A stretch of DNA of 35,650 nt from a virus, in the IMG/VR virus record IMGVR_UViG_3300030118_004050, positions 1 to 35,650 of that record. One strand, given 5' to 3'. A program made the position numbers and the translations under genes. Within the stretch, counting starts at the first letter, position 1; each line of letters starts with the position of its first letter. The notes under the pieces were generated by a model. That model was given only the letters and a program-made list of their open reading frames with translations. It had not been told where the DNA came from and did no database searches. Positions 20,197 through 29,819 of the stretch are shown in pieces.

Positions 20197-20552
20197 TGGG
20201 ATTAGCTCAAGCTTTACAAGGCGTGGTCAGCAAGGCGATAAAGCCTCTTGGCGGTGACGTGACAGTACGTTTTGTGACGGCTAGTGCTTACGATCCTGCG
20301 ACAGGAACTGTGTCTCAAACTTTTTCTGATGAAGAAGTCAAAGGAGTTTTAACAGATGTTGTCGCAAGAAAAGAAAACGACCTAAACCAAACTAAAGACA
20401 AAAAACTTACGGTTGCCGCTGCTGATCTAACCGCAGAACCTGAAACGAAAGATTTAGTTGTTGTCGATAGCGTAGTTTATCAAGTTATTGCAGTCGAAAC
20501 CTATCCACAAGGGACCACTGCACTCAGCTACGAATTGACCTTGAGGGCATAG
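20196..20552 (+). CDS. Head-closure (neck) protein
   Basis: The 118-residue beta protein (MGLAQALQGVVSKAIKPLGG...) has DVTVRFVTASAYDPATGTVS, TDVVARKENDLNQTKDKKLT and DLVVVDSVVYQVIAVE. The pattern matches head-closure proteins that plug the connector. It sits between the adaptor and the gp10-like neck protein, the expected place. Confidence comes from gene order more than sequence. Confidence 0.72.
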   Translation: MGLAQALQGVVSKAIKPLGGDVTVRFVTASAYDPATGTVSQTFSDEEVKGVLTDVVARKENDLNQTKDKKLTVAAADLTAEPETKDLVVVDSVVYQVIAVETYPQGTTALSYELTLRA

Positions 20553-20554
20553 AG

Positions 20555-20908
20555 ATGGCACGTCAAATTAAAATTGACCAAATTGCTGGCTTAATGAAGG
20601 AAGAGATTCAGCATGTTGTTGAGGCAACAGCATTGAGCTGGACGCAGAAGGTAAAACTAGAAACTCCGGTTGACACTAATAGGCTCAGAAGCGCTTGGCA
20701 AACAAATATCAGCGAACTAAAAGCTGAAATTACAAATAATACGGAATATGCCGAGCCTGTAATTTATGGCAATAATTTGCCAAATAGTTGGGGTGGGCGA
20801 TACCGAACACGACAAGGCACGCAGCCGGGCTTCCCAGATCGAATTGCCAAAGAAATTACTGTTAATGAGGTGCCTAGTTTTATTGCGGCATTCAGGAGGC
20901 GCAACTAA
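20555..20908 (+). CDS. Neck/tail protein, HK97 gp10-like
   Basis: The 117-residue protein has an N-terminal helix (KIDQIAGLMKEEIQHVVEAT) and the family motif TPVDTNRLRSAWQTN, ending PSFIAAFRRRN. This family joins head to tail or ends the tail. The start is 2 nt after the previous stop; the stop overlaps the next ATG by 1 nt. Confidence 0.82.
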   Translation: MARQIKIDQIAGLMKEEIQHVVEATALSWTQKVKLETPVDTNRLRSAWQTNISELKAEITNNTEYAEPVIYGNNLPNSWGGRYRTRQGTQPGFPDRIAKEITVNEVPSFIAAFRRRN

Positions 20909-21333
20909 TGGCCGCTGCTGACCTCAACACTATTCGATCTGTATTGGAAGGCAGGCTTGCAACTGAGCTTGCTAACAGCCCAGCAATTCCAGTTGTGTTC
21001 CACAATATGGCCTATGAGCCAACGCCTAATAGCTCATGGGTGCAATGCCTTGTCAGCTTTGGTAACAGTCAATATCTAGGCCAAGGTTTAACGACCAATT
21101 CCCAAAACCGAATGGTTGGTTTAATGACCATCAACGTTTTCAGCGCATTAGGCGTAGGACCAGGCGCTAATTACGTTATCGCCAAGAGGATTCGCGACCT
21201 ATACAATAGGGTCATTGTGTCGGGGGTTTACTTCGACGCTCCAATTGGTCCAGAGGTTTTAGCCAAGGCTTCTCCCGAGGGCTTTTTGCAAACTCAGGTC
21301 CGTGTGACCTTTGAATTTATCGAGGAACTCTGA
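20908..21333 (+). CDS. Tail completion protein
   Basis: The 141-residue protein (MAAADLNTIRSVLEGRLATE...) has an N-terminal helix, a VPVVFHNMAYEPTPNSSWVQ-like section and strands, a layout typical of DUF4128/tail-terminator proteins that cap the tube below the neck. It directly precedes the tail-tube gene. Family match is from pattern and order. Confidence 0.75.
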   Translation: MAAADLNTIRSVLEGRLATELANSPAIPVVFHNMAYEPTPNSSWVQCLVSFGNSQYLGQGLTTNSQNRMVGLMTINVFSALGVGPGANYVIAKRIRDLYNRVIVSGVYFDAPIGPEVLAKASPEGFLQTQVRVTFEFIEEL

Positions 21334-21335
21334 CC

Positions 21336-21758
21336 ATGGCTACCATTCGTGGAGAGCAAGGTTCTGTCCAGTTTGAAACTGGCGGTGGCAGCCTTGCAAC
21401 TGTTGTCGGCACTAGGAGCTGGAGCTTGACAATCACCAAGGAAACGTATGAAACCACAGATCATGGTGATACGTTCAAAAGTTTCGTTGGTGGGTTGGTT
21501 TCTGGCGAAGGCACTGTTGAGCTTGTTTACGATCCTGATGCCACTGGTCAGGCTGGATTGATTGAAGACGTTGTGAAGGTAAATGATGCAACGGACGCAA
21601 GCTTTGAGCTGTTTACAACAGGCAGCACTTCAGGCAGTGATAGCGTTGCTTTTGCCGGGATTATTACCGATGCGGAAATTACTTCCACTGTCGGCGAGTT
21701 GGTGATTGTCTCGTGCAATTTTGTGACCTCTGGCGCTATCACTTCCAACCTAGAGTGA
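21336..21758 (+). CDS. Major tail tube protein
   Basis: The 140-residue beta protein starts MATIRGEQGSVQFETGGGSL and contains a WSLTITKETYETTDHGDTFK section, a GEGTVELVYDPDATGQ turn and a late VSCNFVTSGAIT strand, matching the tube fold. Position between tail terminator and assembly chaperones is the standard place. Two later genes (30250, 30759) share its early motif pattern. Confidence 0.83.
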   Translation: MATIRGEQGSVQFETGGGSLATVVGTRSWSLTITKETYETTDHGDTFKSFVGGLVSGEGTVELVYDPDATGQAGLIEDVVKVNDATDASFELFTTGSTSGSDSVAFAGIITDAEITSTVGELVIVSCNFVTSGAITSNLE

Positions 21759-21775
21759 TGGGGCTATAGTTTAAG

Positions 21776-21793
21776 CAATCACTTTATTGATTG
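21776..21793 (+). other. Hairpin next to the tail-chaperone start
   Basis: CAATCA (21776-21781) pairs with TGATTG (21788-21793), loop CTTTAT, one nt before ATG 21795. No Shine-Dalgarno site precedes this start, so the hairpin may influence initiation. An upstream TATAGT at 21764-21769 could be a weak -10. Confidence 0.4.
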
Positions 21794-21794
21794 A

Positions 21795-22151
21795 ATGGTT
21801 GCTTCTAGTCGCACTGTTGATCTGCTGGTTGAGGCATTTGACCTTAACCAGCGTCGGAAGTTTGCACTAAAAAACGAACAAGGTGAAACCCTTGTTGATT
21901 TGTACTTCAAGCCAATCACACGCGCAGATCGCAAAAAGGCGCAAAGCTTGGCAGGCAATGAAGAAGCTTTAGACGTGAGCACACAAATGCTGTGTCAGAT
22001 CGCAGAACTTGAGGACGGATCAAAAGCCTTTGCACCTGCAGATGCAGCCAAGCTGCAACGACAGTTGCCGGAATCAGTCTTAAATGAAATTGAGCTGTTT
22101 TTGTTTGGTGTTGGAGAAGCCGCTGACACCGAAGAAGCAAAAAACGACTAA
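21795..22151 (+). CDS. Tail assembly chaperone gpG
   Basis: The 118-residue protein (MVASSRTVDLLVEAFDLNQR...) has a short beta section, a helical middle (PADAAKLQRQLPESVLNEIE) and an acidic C-terminus. Tail assembly chaperones coat the tape measure during tail building. The unshifted product ends two codons after the slippery site. It is the abundant form, with the extended gpGT form made by a -1 frameshift. Confidence 0.85.
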   Translation: MVASSRTVDLLVEAFDLNQRRKFALKNEQGETLVDLYFKPITRADRKKAQSLAGNEEALDVSTQMLCQIAELEDGSKAFAPADAAKLQRQLPESVLNEIELFLFGVGEAADTEEAKND

Positions 22152-22327
22152 AGCAGGACAGCTGGCTCTATTTTGAGTTTTTTCTGGCCTGCGAATTAGG
22201 AATGACGGTCAGCAAGCTTCGCACTGAATTGACAGACGCGGAGCTTGTTTACTTCGCCGCTTATTTCCAAGTAAAAGGCGAAAGGGAAGAAAAAGCAATG
22301 GATCGCGCAAAAATGCGACGGAGGTAG
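21795..22327 (+). CDS. Tail assembly chaperone gpGT (-1 frameshift product)
   Basis: At A AAA AAC (22139-22145) a -1 shift joins the first 117 codons to a second frame read from base 22145 to the stop at 22325-22327, giving 177 residues. The T part reads RLKQDSWLYFEFFLACELGM, then TVSKLRTELTDAELVYFAAY and a basic end, matching the small helical T domain of siphoviruses. The T frame has no good start of its own, which supports frameshifting. GCAGG (22153-22157) and CCTGC (22190-22194) could form a stimulating stem. Confidence 0.85.
22139..22145 (+). promoter_or_regulatory. Slippery heptamer for programmed -1 frameshifting
   Basis: A AAA AAC is a canonical X XXY YYZ slip site in the gpG frame, 3 nt before the gpG stop codon (GAC TAA). 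It sets the gpG to gpGT ratio. Confidence 0.88.
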
Positions 22328-22350
22328 ACTTGTGGCATTACTGAGCAGCC

Positions 22351-24627
22351 ATGGCAACTTCAAATGTTACCTTGATTGTCAACGCTGCTCAGGCGGTCAA
22401 TCCTCTTAGGCAGGTAACAGCTGAGACAAAAAAACTTGAAGGAGCAACGCGTGACGTAAACGGACGTTTAAGGGATGTAAATGGGCGTTTTGTTGCGACA
22501 GGTCAATCAGCCACTAAAACCTCACGGGCTTTTGGTGGTTTAAAAAACAAAGTGGTTGCATTGGCTGCTGCTTACGTGGGTTTAAATGCTGCGCAGAATG
22601 CCATTAAATCGGGGATTGATCGTATTGAATCAGAAAGAAGAATTGAATTTCTTGCTAAAGGATATGGAGAAGTTGCTTCCTTGCAAAATGCAGCTACCAA
22701 GGCGGCTAAAAGATTTGGGACAGGTCAAACATCTGCCAATCAAGCTTTGGCAGATGTTTTTGCTCGATTGCGCCCAATAGGCGTAAGTTTAGAAGACATT
22801 GTAAGTGTTTACAATGGCTTTAACACTGCAGCGCGAATTAGCGGATCATCAGCTGTTGAGTCTGCAAGTGCTTTTAGGCAGTTGTCTCAAGCTCTTGGTT
22901 CTGGCGCGTTGCGAGGCGATGAATTTAATAGTATTTCAGAGCAAGTTCCAGGAATTTTGACGGCTATTTCTCAAGAAAGTGGCGTTGCACAAGGTAATTT
23001 GAGAGATTTTGCAGCAGAAGGAGGAATTACAAGCGATATTGTTATTAGGGCTCTTAAACGTATTGAAACTGAAGGTGCTAGCCAGCTTTCAGCGGCTTTA
23101 GGCGGTCCAGCGCAAGCAATTCAAGATTTTCAAAACGCAAGTGAAGAAGTTCAAGTTGCTTTGACAAAAACTATTGTTCCTGAAATGGCTAGGGTTTTTA
23201 CTGGACTTGCAGAGTTAATAATAAATCTCAAGGGTCCAATTGAATTCATTGGAGGTGTTACAGCAGGTGTTTTGCAGCAAATTAATAGTTTAATTACGCA
23301 AGCAACAAAGCCTGCTGCATTCGCTGCACGCAAAGACATAGAGGCTGGGTTAATTCCGACTAATCTTGTTAATGCGCTGACATTCAGAGACCCTCAGCAA
23401 GGCGCAAAAGAATTGTTTGGGGAAGCTGAATTTAATAAACTTTCGCAAAGAGCGCGAGAGTTTGCAAAACTTAGAGGGCAAGGATTTCAGCAAACTTTAT
23501 TGCAGTTTATGCAAGACAGGCTTAAAACGATGGATGCGGCAGGGCAGCCGCCAAGCTTAGTATCTCCTGTCATTCCAACTTTTCTGCCACCTGGCGGCAA
23601 AACATCTACGTCTGCAGCTGCAGTAAAGCCTGATATGTCTCAGAAACTTTTTGACCTAAACAGTAGGCTGCTAGGCCAAGAAGGCGAGATAACAGAGCTA
23701 GAAAAATTGTCTTTGGAGTTTCAAATTGCCAAGCAAAAAATTCTTGAAAATGACCTTAAACCTAGAGAAGAAGCCATTGAACTTTTACGAGCAGAGGTAG
23801 GCTTTGAAGAGCAGCTTTTGGGCTTCAGGCAAAAAGGAATTGATGCCGAAGAAAAACAGAGACAAAAGGCAGAAAAAGAAAGGCAAAAAATGGAAGCTGC
23901 TGAAAAGAAACGCAGGGAGTCTGACCCTGGCTTTCAAATGCAAAAGCAGCTTGACGAGTTGCTCAAACTTGAAAATCAAGTTGCTGCTGGCGCTACCGCT
24001 ATTGGCAGTGCTTTCAGCAACGCTTTTGTTTCTGTTGTAACTGGCAGCAAGAGCGCGAAAGAAGCATTAGCCGACATGATGTCTGCCGTTGCTGAGCATT
24101 TTATGGACATGGCGGCACAGATTATTGCCAAGCAATTAGCAATGATCTTGTACGGGACGATCATGAAAGCGCTTGGGGTAAGTGGGGGAAACATGGGCGG
24201 AGACAACTTTTTTGATCCTTTGACTGGCAAGGGTGTTGCTGGACCTAACTTTGGGTTAGCAGAAGGCGGATATGTTTCAAGTCCAACCAACGCTTTAATT
24301 GGTGAAGGTGGCGAGCCTGAATATGTTATTCCTGAATCTAAAATGCGTACAGCAATGTCGCGTTATTCACGCGGCAGTCGCGGTAATTCTGTTATCCCAG
24401 AATCTGGTGCAACTGAAGCAATGGGAGAAGGAGGCGGAACTGCTGTTGCCGCTCCAATCGATGTTCGATACACCGTGGAGCGGATCAATAGCGTCGATTA
24501 CGTGACTGCTGATCAGTTCCAAGCTGGAATGCAGCAGGCTGCACAGCAAGGTGCTAAACAAGGTGAACAGCAAACCCTGAAGCGTTTACAGATGAGTGGC
24601 AGCACACGTAAGAGGATCGGAATATGA
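22351..24627 (+). CDS. Tape measure protein
   Basis: The 758-residue protein begins MATSNVTLIVNAAQAVNPLR and is mainly helical. A FNTAARISGSSAVESASAFR then QLSQALGSGALRGDEFNSIS section matches the tape measure domain (about residues 150-200). A hydrophobic part lies near 270-315, a long charged coil (residues 480-530, EEKQRQKAEKERQKMEAAEK), and a late Gly-rich AEGGYVSSPTNALIGEGGEP. It sets tail length and is ejected at infection. Directly after gpGT and before tail-tip genes, as expected. Confidence 0.9.
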   Translation: MATSNVTLIVNAAQAVNPLRQVTAETKKLEGATRDVNGRLRDVNGRFVATGQSATKTSRAFGGLKNKVVALAAAYVGLNAAQNAIKSGIDRIESERRIEFLAKGYGEVASLQNAATKAAKRFGTGQTSANQALADVFARLRPIGVSLEDIVSVYNGFNTAARISGSSAVESASAFRQLSQALGSGALRGDEFNSISEQVPGILTAISQESGVAQGNLRDFAAEGGITSDIVIRALKRIETEGASQLSAALGGPAQAIQDFQNASEEVQVALTKTIVPEMARVFTGLAELIINLKGPIEFIGGVTAGVLQQINSLITQATKPAAFAARKDIEAGLIPTNLVNALTFRDPQQGAKELFGEAEFNKLSQRAREFAKLRGQGFQQTLLQFMQDRLKTMDAAGQPPSLVSPVIPTFLPPGGKTSTSAAAVKPDMSQKLFDLNSRLLGQEGEITELEKLSLEFQIAKQKILENDLKPREEAIELLRAEVGFEEQLLGFRQKGIDAEEKQRQKAEKERQKMEAAEKKRRESDPGFQMQKQLDELLKLENQVAAGATAIGSAFSNAFVSVVTGSKSAKEALADMMSAVAEHFMDMAAQIIAKQLAMILYGTIMKALGVSGGNMGGDNFFDPLTGKGVAGPNFGLAEGGYVSSPTNALIGEGGEPEYVIPESKMRTAMSRYSRGSRGNSVIPESGATEAMGEGGGTAVAAPIDVRYTVERINSVDYVTADQFQAGMQQAAQQGAKQGEQQTLKRLQMSGSTRKRIGI

Positions 24628-25121
24628 GCGAAGAGATTACGGGTCAATACGCTTTAGGTCATGCCGTAAGAATTAATGCCATAGGCAAAGATGGATTATT
24701 GAATCAGTTTAAATTTCAGAACTTTTTTATTAACAAGGAGATGACATTTGAAAATGATAAATACGGATTCGTGCCATTTGGATTTTCTGGCGTAACAGTC
24801 AATAGGACCGGCGATGGATTTGAAGCAACGATTGTTTTCCCCAACAACAAGCTGACTCGCGGCTGGGCCGTTACTTCTATCAGGGATCATTACGTCATGG
24901 ATGTAGACGTTCTTATTGTTGATTCAGATTCGGAGACTGGATCACACACCCGCGTGCATGGTTATACCGGACAAGTCGTTGGCGGTAATTGGGACAACGT
25001 GTCTTTGAATTTACAGCTCAGCTCAGTCTTAGATGCGGTTGGCACGGATGTTCCAAGGCGATCATTAACGCGCCAGCTGATTGGTAATTTACCGGTATCC
25101 AATAATGTCCGACTGCAGTGA
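24624..25121 (+). CDS. Tail-tip protein (minor tail)
   Basis: The 165-residue beta protein contains FKFQNFFINKEMTFENDKYG, a FEATIVFPNNKLTRGWAVTS strand pair and a QVVGGNWDNVSLNLQLSSVL end, a pattern of lambda gpL-like/DUF2163-type tail-tip proteins. It overlaps the tape measure stop by 4 nt and precedes the NlpC-like gene, repeating the lambda L-K order. The exact role is inferred from order. Confidence 0.7.
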   Translation: MSEEITGQYALGHAVRINAIGKDGLLNQFKFQNFFINKEMTFENDKYGFVPFGFSGVTVNRTGDGFEATIVFPNNKLTRGWAVTSIRDHYVMDVDVLIVDSDSETGSHTRVHGYTGQVVGGNWDNVSLNLQLSSVLDAVGTDVPRRSLTRQLIGNLPVSNNVRLQ

Positions 25122-25473
25122 TCTGATTGGGATGCCATATCGGCTTGGAGCTGACGGCAGTGATGGCCACATTGACTGTATCCATCTTTGCTATCGGGCA
25201 TTGGAGCGTATGGGTATTGACAAGCCACCGTTTAAGCAGAGTTGGTATGAGGCAAGTAAGTGGGATGTATGCCGGGATCTAATGCGGTGGGGTTTGCGAG
25301 TTGAAAAGCCTGCGTATGATGGGGACATTCTGCTGCTACCGCAGCAATCCTGGGCATTCGCAGTCACATGGCAAAAAGGGATTCTGTATATCGGCCCAAT
25401 GACGCAGAAAGTGCAGTGGTCATTGGTGCAAGCGTTTACGACGTACCACTGCTTCCGTACGAAAGGCAGCTAA
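25105..25473 (+). CDS. NlpC/P60-like tail protein, His apparently lost
   Basis: From ATG 25105 the 122-residue protein has SDLIGMPYRLGADGSDGHID then CIHLCYRAL, where Cys25 fits the NlpC/P60 nucleophile. GDILLLPQQSWAFAV follows where the family normally has a His soon after GD(I/V)LL. Here that segment has Ala and Val instead. The only late His (residue 115) is displaced. In lambda the K protein, an NlpC-type peptidase with a metalloprotease domain, sits at this tail position. It may be inactive or use an unusual residue. It overlaps the previous gene by 17 nt and the next by 106 nt. Confidence 0.75.
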   Translation: MSDCSDLIGMPYRLGADGSDGHIDCIHLCYRALERMGIDKPPFKQSWYEASKWDVCRDLMRWGLRVEKPAYDGDILLLPQQSWAFAVTWQKGILYIGPMTQKVQWSLVQAFTTYHCFRTKGS

Positions 25474-28400
25474 TTGCAACGATTGGGATAACTGAGGAAG
25501 AGTATCGAGCATTTACAGCTGAGGTAAAAAGGCGTGGAGCGGTAAGACCAGCGGCGTATGACCATATTCCTGATGTTCAAGCAGGAGCTACAGGTACAGC
25601 AATTTTAATCAACTTGGCAATCAGCCTTGTGCTGACTGGTGTTTCTTATTTGTTGACACCAAAGCCAAAGATGCCCGCTGCTCAAAAGCAAGGCGGCATT
25701 ATTGATCTTGGTAGTGTTACAGGGGCCAATCGTTTTACCCCGTCACGAGGCTTTGAAACGCTTGCGGAGCTTGCGGATTATGCATCACCTATTCCGCTGA
25801 TTTTTGGTCTTTACAAGGATGACATTGGCGGAATGTTAATTACGCCAAAACTAATTTGGTCGCGCATGTTTAGCCATGGAACGATGCAACGCGCCAAGCT
25901 TATGTTTGTTGTTGGTGAGCAAGGCGTTGGTAGTGCAGGCATTCAACCGCCTGACCTTGAGGGTATATTTCTCGGCAACAATGCGCTTGATGCGGTATTC
26001 AACGATTTATTTGCGTTTTACTGGCACGCAGATAGCAGCGAACAGTTTCGCATTCGTGGAACTGATAAAAAGTATGGTACGAGGGGGAAAGCCCACAGGG
26101 GAGACCCTGACGTACCAAACGACAATAGCGACGCTTTTGCTTTTCCATTATCTGATATTGATAAAGAGCCTTCAGAAATTTTCTGCCATGCTTTTACCCC
26201 TGCAAATAGCACAACATTTGGGGTCTATGGAGCTATTGCCAACGGCACACATTATCGAGTCAACTACCAACTAATTTCTATTCCTAAGGTTAACGATAAG
26301 AAAGCAATGGCAATCAGAACTTTGGAGCGCATCAAGATTGTTGGAGACTCTGGAGTTAAATCAGGTGATAACGATAAAACATTGCAAGAAGAGAATATAG
26401 AGCCGGGCGATGCTGGTAAAGATCGTTTAAACGAGATTCGCGAAAAAGGAAATCATGCAGGCGCAGGTCGAAATTACAGTCCACGAATGGGAATAGTTAG
26501 TTATAAGGGCAATGCTGTGCCGTCTGGTCAACACAGAAAAACGTACGATAATGTTGAAGTTGGCGACAGAGCAGAATTTGTTATTCGCAATACTTCTATA
26601 AGCCCAAATTTTTATAGAAGAGATGGCAGGGGTGCATCTGTTGATGACATCAATTCTACGGTGGAGTCTTTTCAAATTGAAGCTGATTCTGCAATGCAGG
26701 TTGGTGAACATTTTGAAATTGGCGGTTGCATTTGGAAAGTAGTTTCAAGAAGTTTGGCGATGTTTGATCCGCTTGAAGGACCTGAAAGAAACCAAAATAT
26801 TACTCTTGAATGTGTTGACACTCTGTTGTCTAAAAGCAAAAAAATTGGCGTTGTAAGTGAGTCGTTAGTTGTAAATCCAAGCACTCAATTTATAGGAGAT
26901 AGTGCTGTTGGTGAAACAAGCAAAGGAGTTGGAGAAACGTTTTACCCTTTAACTCAGGTTGAGATTGCAACAGTCAAAAACAATCGACCTTCAGTTGCTA
27001 CTGAGATTGGCTTGAAAAGCACTGTTTTTCAGCGGCTAAATGGTCTGTGTAATTTTCAAAGTTTGCCTACTCCTACAGAGCTAAAAGATGCTGAGGAGGA
27101 TGAAATTCAAATGAACAGCGGATCAATTTCTGCAAGTATTTTGCGTTCGTCTATATTTAGAATTTTCATGAGAGACGTGAACAGCGATATTACCGACTTC
27201 ATTGCGCTGCCTCAATTTTTTGTGGTACGGGGGCAAACGCCAGTCGCTCAGTACAACTATATTAGATTCACAAGTAAAGAACCGCGTCAACTTGAATACA
27301 AATTTGTGCCTTTTTCGGGTTCAGAATTTGCAAAATTACCCGATAACACCACTCCAGAATTTATTGTACTATCTCAATCAATTTCAACAGATCAAAACGA
27401 AAAAGGAGCCGGTAATTTTTTTGAATTTAGCGAGACGATTCCAAGTATAGGAAAAGTTAAAGTTCAAGTAACTGGACAAAGAATTTTTGGTAAAACAACT
27501 TTTAGATCAAACAAAGAATTTACAAGAGGAGGGCGGACAGTTTCTGGAGAAGAAACTCTTTCGTACCCAACAGCTGCTGCTTTCGTAACTGCTACCCCTG
27601 AGCCTGAAGTTGGCACGATTGCGGAGATAGGAAGTCAACTTAAAAAAGAAGGAAACATTAGTGATCCTGGAATTACTACAGGCAAAATAGCGGCTTTCCT
27701 CTATAAAGTTGCAGGCAGTGCTGATAGCCATGAAGCTAATGTAGGGTCAAGCGCAACATTTAAGAGCGTAGAATACATTGGGGGAAGTCACGCAAGTTGG
27801 TTGCATTTAAAGTGGACGTTAGGGAAAACAAACGCTCCAGATTACAGCAGTGAATCTACTGCTTGGAAATTTATTAGTGTTGAGGTTATTGGCAGCGGCG
27901 GAGGTTTTAGTGATGGTCAAAAAATTGAAGTTAAAAGAGGCAGCGAAGCAACAAATGTTGTCACCGGGCAGGCTGATTATTCTACCGATCCTAATTCTGA
28001 AAATTACAATCCTTTCGCAGCAAACCATCCCGATGGAACTTTGCGTTTTTCGGGAATGCGCTTAAAAGTTAATGGAGTTACAAAAAATGTAACTTTAGGC
28101 GATAGACTTCAAGCGTGGATGTATGAAGTTGGCTTTGGCGCGGTAGATAGACCGCCAAATGAAAGCAAAACAATTACAAAAACTTTTACTCAAGGCGATA
28201 AGAGCATTAGAGTAAAGCTAACTTCTTCGGTTATATTATTTCCTGGCGTTGAAAGTGCAGGTACAGTAGTTGGAAATGAATTTGGTTGGGTGGCGCCAAT
28301 AGTTACTGAAATTGTTCAAAACGACTTAACATCAAAGACCTGGAACGTAGGCGACACTTTTAGCTCTAGAAGAGCTGTAAGTGCAGATAACCCGTTTAAA

Positions 28401-29819
28401 ACCGGCTACAGCCACGTTGGAGCGACTTACAAAATTACAGACGTTAGCTACGAAAGCACTGAACCAGCAACGTTCGAAGCTGAGTTGTTTTTTGCAGAGC
28501 AAACACAAATTTCAGACATTAGTGCTTATCGTGGCTTTGTTGAAAAATCAAACAGCACAAGTCCGGAGCATGAAATTGTCTACATAAATGAAGCGCAAGT
28601 AAATGACGATAAGGCCAACATGTTAGGTCTTACTATTGCTGGTTTATCTTTAAAAGCAAGTCGTAGTTTTACGGCTCTTGATCAATTGCGTTGTTGGCTT
28701 GGCAGCGGGTTGCCTGTGGAGCGGTTGCATCCAGTTCCAAAAAAAGCTTATGGAGATTCAAGCACTGTCGGACCAAGCAATTTATTTACTGATCTAATCT
28801 ATTTTTTGCTTACAGACCAACGGGCTGGCGCAGGTGGGTTGCTTGGAATAGATGGAGAGAATCATTACTTGGTAGACAAACAAGATTTGATAAATACGTC
28901 TGAATTTCTTGAACACCAAAAATTATTTTTTAATGGTCCTATTGTAGAAAGGACTAATTTGCGTCAGTTTATTAGTGAGCTTGCACCGTATTTTCTGTGC
29001 AATTTTATTATTTCTGATGGCAAGTTTTCGTTAAAGCCTGCTGTTCCAGTTACAAAAGGAGGAGAAATTGACACTGGCGCTGTAAACGTCAAACAAATTT
29101 TTACTGGCGGCAACATTCTCGAAGATTCGTACAAGCTGGAATACCTTGGAGCGGAAGAGCGTCGAGCGTTTAAAGCGGTTGTACGTTACAGGCAAGAGCG
29201 CAAAAATAGGCTGCCAGAAGAGCAAGTTGTTATTGTTAAAGGCACTGATACCACTGACGATTTTGCTTCTCCTGGAACCGACCTTCTTCCTGAAGAACAG
29301 TTTGATTTAACTCAATTCTGCACTTCAAAAGATCATGCTGTAAAAGTTGCTAAATATTTTCTGGCGCTTAGGGCTTACGTTACGCATACAATTAGTTTTT
29401 CAACCACAGCTGAAGGGCTAAGTATTGGAGCGGGTTCTTACATCAAAGTAATAACTGAAGCGAGCCCGTATAATGCAGCCAATACTGGAACTGTTAATAG
29501 CTCAGGCGTTGTTACCAGTGTTGCTGACATGCCAGACGGCTTATACCTTGTAACCTTTTTCAAGGTAGGCAGTGATGATATTGATACTAAGCAAATGCAG
29601 GTAAGCAACGGAAAAGTAGAAAGCTCTACTTTCCACAACATTGTATTTACGGTTGAAGACACTACTGTTTCTGAGAACATTTATATCGTTGAGCAGCTGA
29701 CTTTTTCTCAAGACGGTATTGTTGATATTGTCGCATCTGAGCATCCCTGCAATCCTGACGGCACCAGCAAGGTCGCTGCGTTCATTACCAGCACTTCAGG
29801 CTTTAGTATTCAGTCATGA
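25368..29819 (+). CDS. Central tail-tip/host-specificity protein (gpJ-like)
   Basis: A 1483-residue protein, the largest here. Residues 1-70 have a ITEEEYRAFTAEVKRRGAVR stretch, and 75-95 a hydrophobic segment (GTAILINLAISLVLTGVSYL) as in lambda gpI/J-type proteins. Then a long beta-rich chain with many Ser/Thr and domains around 100-400, 430-530 and 1100-1300. It likely forms the tail hub and touches the receptor. The first ATG at 25368 overlaps the NlpC-like gene by 106 nt, so a shorter start is possible, but no better one is seen. Its stop overlaps the next gene. Confidence 0.83.
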   Translation: MAKRDSVYRPNDAESAVVIGASVYDVPLLPYERQLIATIGITEEEYRAFTAEVKRRGAVRPAAYDHIPDVQAGATGTAILINLAISLVLTGVSYLLTPKPKMPAAQKQGGIIDLGSVTGANRFTPSRGFETLAELADYASPIPLIFGLYKDDIGGMLITPKLIWSRMFSHGTMQRAKLMFVVGEQGVGSAGIQPPDLEGIFLGNNALDAVFNDLFAFYWHADSSEQFRIRGTDKKYGTRGKAHRGDPDVPNDNSDAFAFPLSDIDKEPSEIFCHAFTPANSTTFGVYGAIANGTHYRVNYQLISIPKVNDKKAMAIRTLERIKIVGDSGVKSGDNDKTLQEENIEPGDAGKDRLNEIREKGNHAGAGRNYSPRMGIVSYKGNAVPSGQHRKTYDNVEVGDRAEFVIRNTSISPNFYRRDGRGASVDDINSTVESFQIEADSAMQVGEHFEIGGCIWKVVSRSLAMFDPLEGPERNQNITLECVDTLLSKSKKIGVVSESLVVNPSTQFIGDSAVGETSKGVGETFYPLTQVEIATVKNNRPSVATEIGLKSTVFQRLNGLCNFQSLPTPTELKDAEEDEIQMNSGSISASILRSSIFRIFMRDVNSDITDFIALPQFFVVRGQTPVAQYNYIRFTSKEPRQLEYKFVPFSGSEFAKLPDNTTPEFIVLSQSISTDQNEKGAGNFFEFSETIPSIGKVKVQVTGQRIFGKTTFRSNKEFTRGGRTVSGEETLSYPTAAAFVTATPEPEVGTIAEIGSQLKKEGNISDPGITTGKIAAFLYKVAGSADSHEANVGSSATFKSVEYIGGSHASWLHLKWTLGKTNAPDYSSESTAWKFISVEVIGSGGGFSDGQKIEVKRGSEATNVVTGQADYSTDPNSENYNPFAANHPDGTLRFSGMRLKVNGVTKNVTLGDRLQAWMYEVGFGAVDRPPNESKTITKTFTQGDKSIRVKLTSSVILFPGVESAGTVVGNEFGWVAPIVTEIVQNDLTSKTWNVGDTFSSRRAVSADNPFKTGYSHVGATYKITDVSYESTEPATFEAELFFAEQTQISDISAYRGFVEKSNSTSPEHEIVYINEAQVNDDKANMLGLTIAGLSLKASRSFTALDQLRCWLGSGLPVERLHPVPKKAYGDSSTVGPSNLFTDLIYFLLTDQRAGAGGLLGIDGENHYLVDKQDLINTSEFLEHQKLFFNGPIVERTNLRQFISELAPYFLCNFIISDGKFSLKPAVPVTKGGEIDTGAVNVKQIFTGGNILEDSYKLEYLGAEERRAFKAVVRYRQERKNRLPEEQVVIVKGTDTTDDFASPGTDLLPEEQFDLTQFCTSKDHAVKVAKYFLALRAYVTHTISFSTTAEGLSIGAGSYIKVITEASPYNAANTGTVNSSGVVTSVADMPDGLYLVTFFKVGSDDIDTKQMQVSNGKVESSTFHNIVFTVEDTTVSENIYIVEQLTFSQDGIVDIVASEHPCNPDGTSKVAAFITSTSGFSIQS

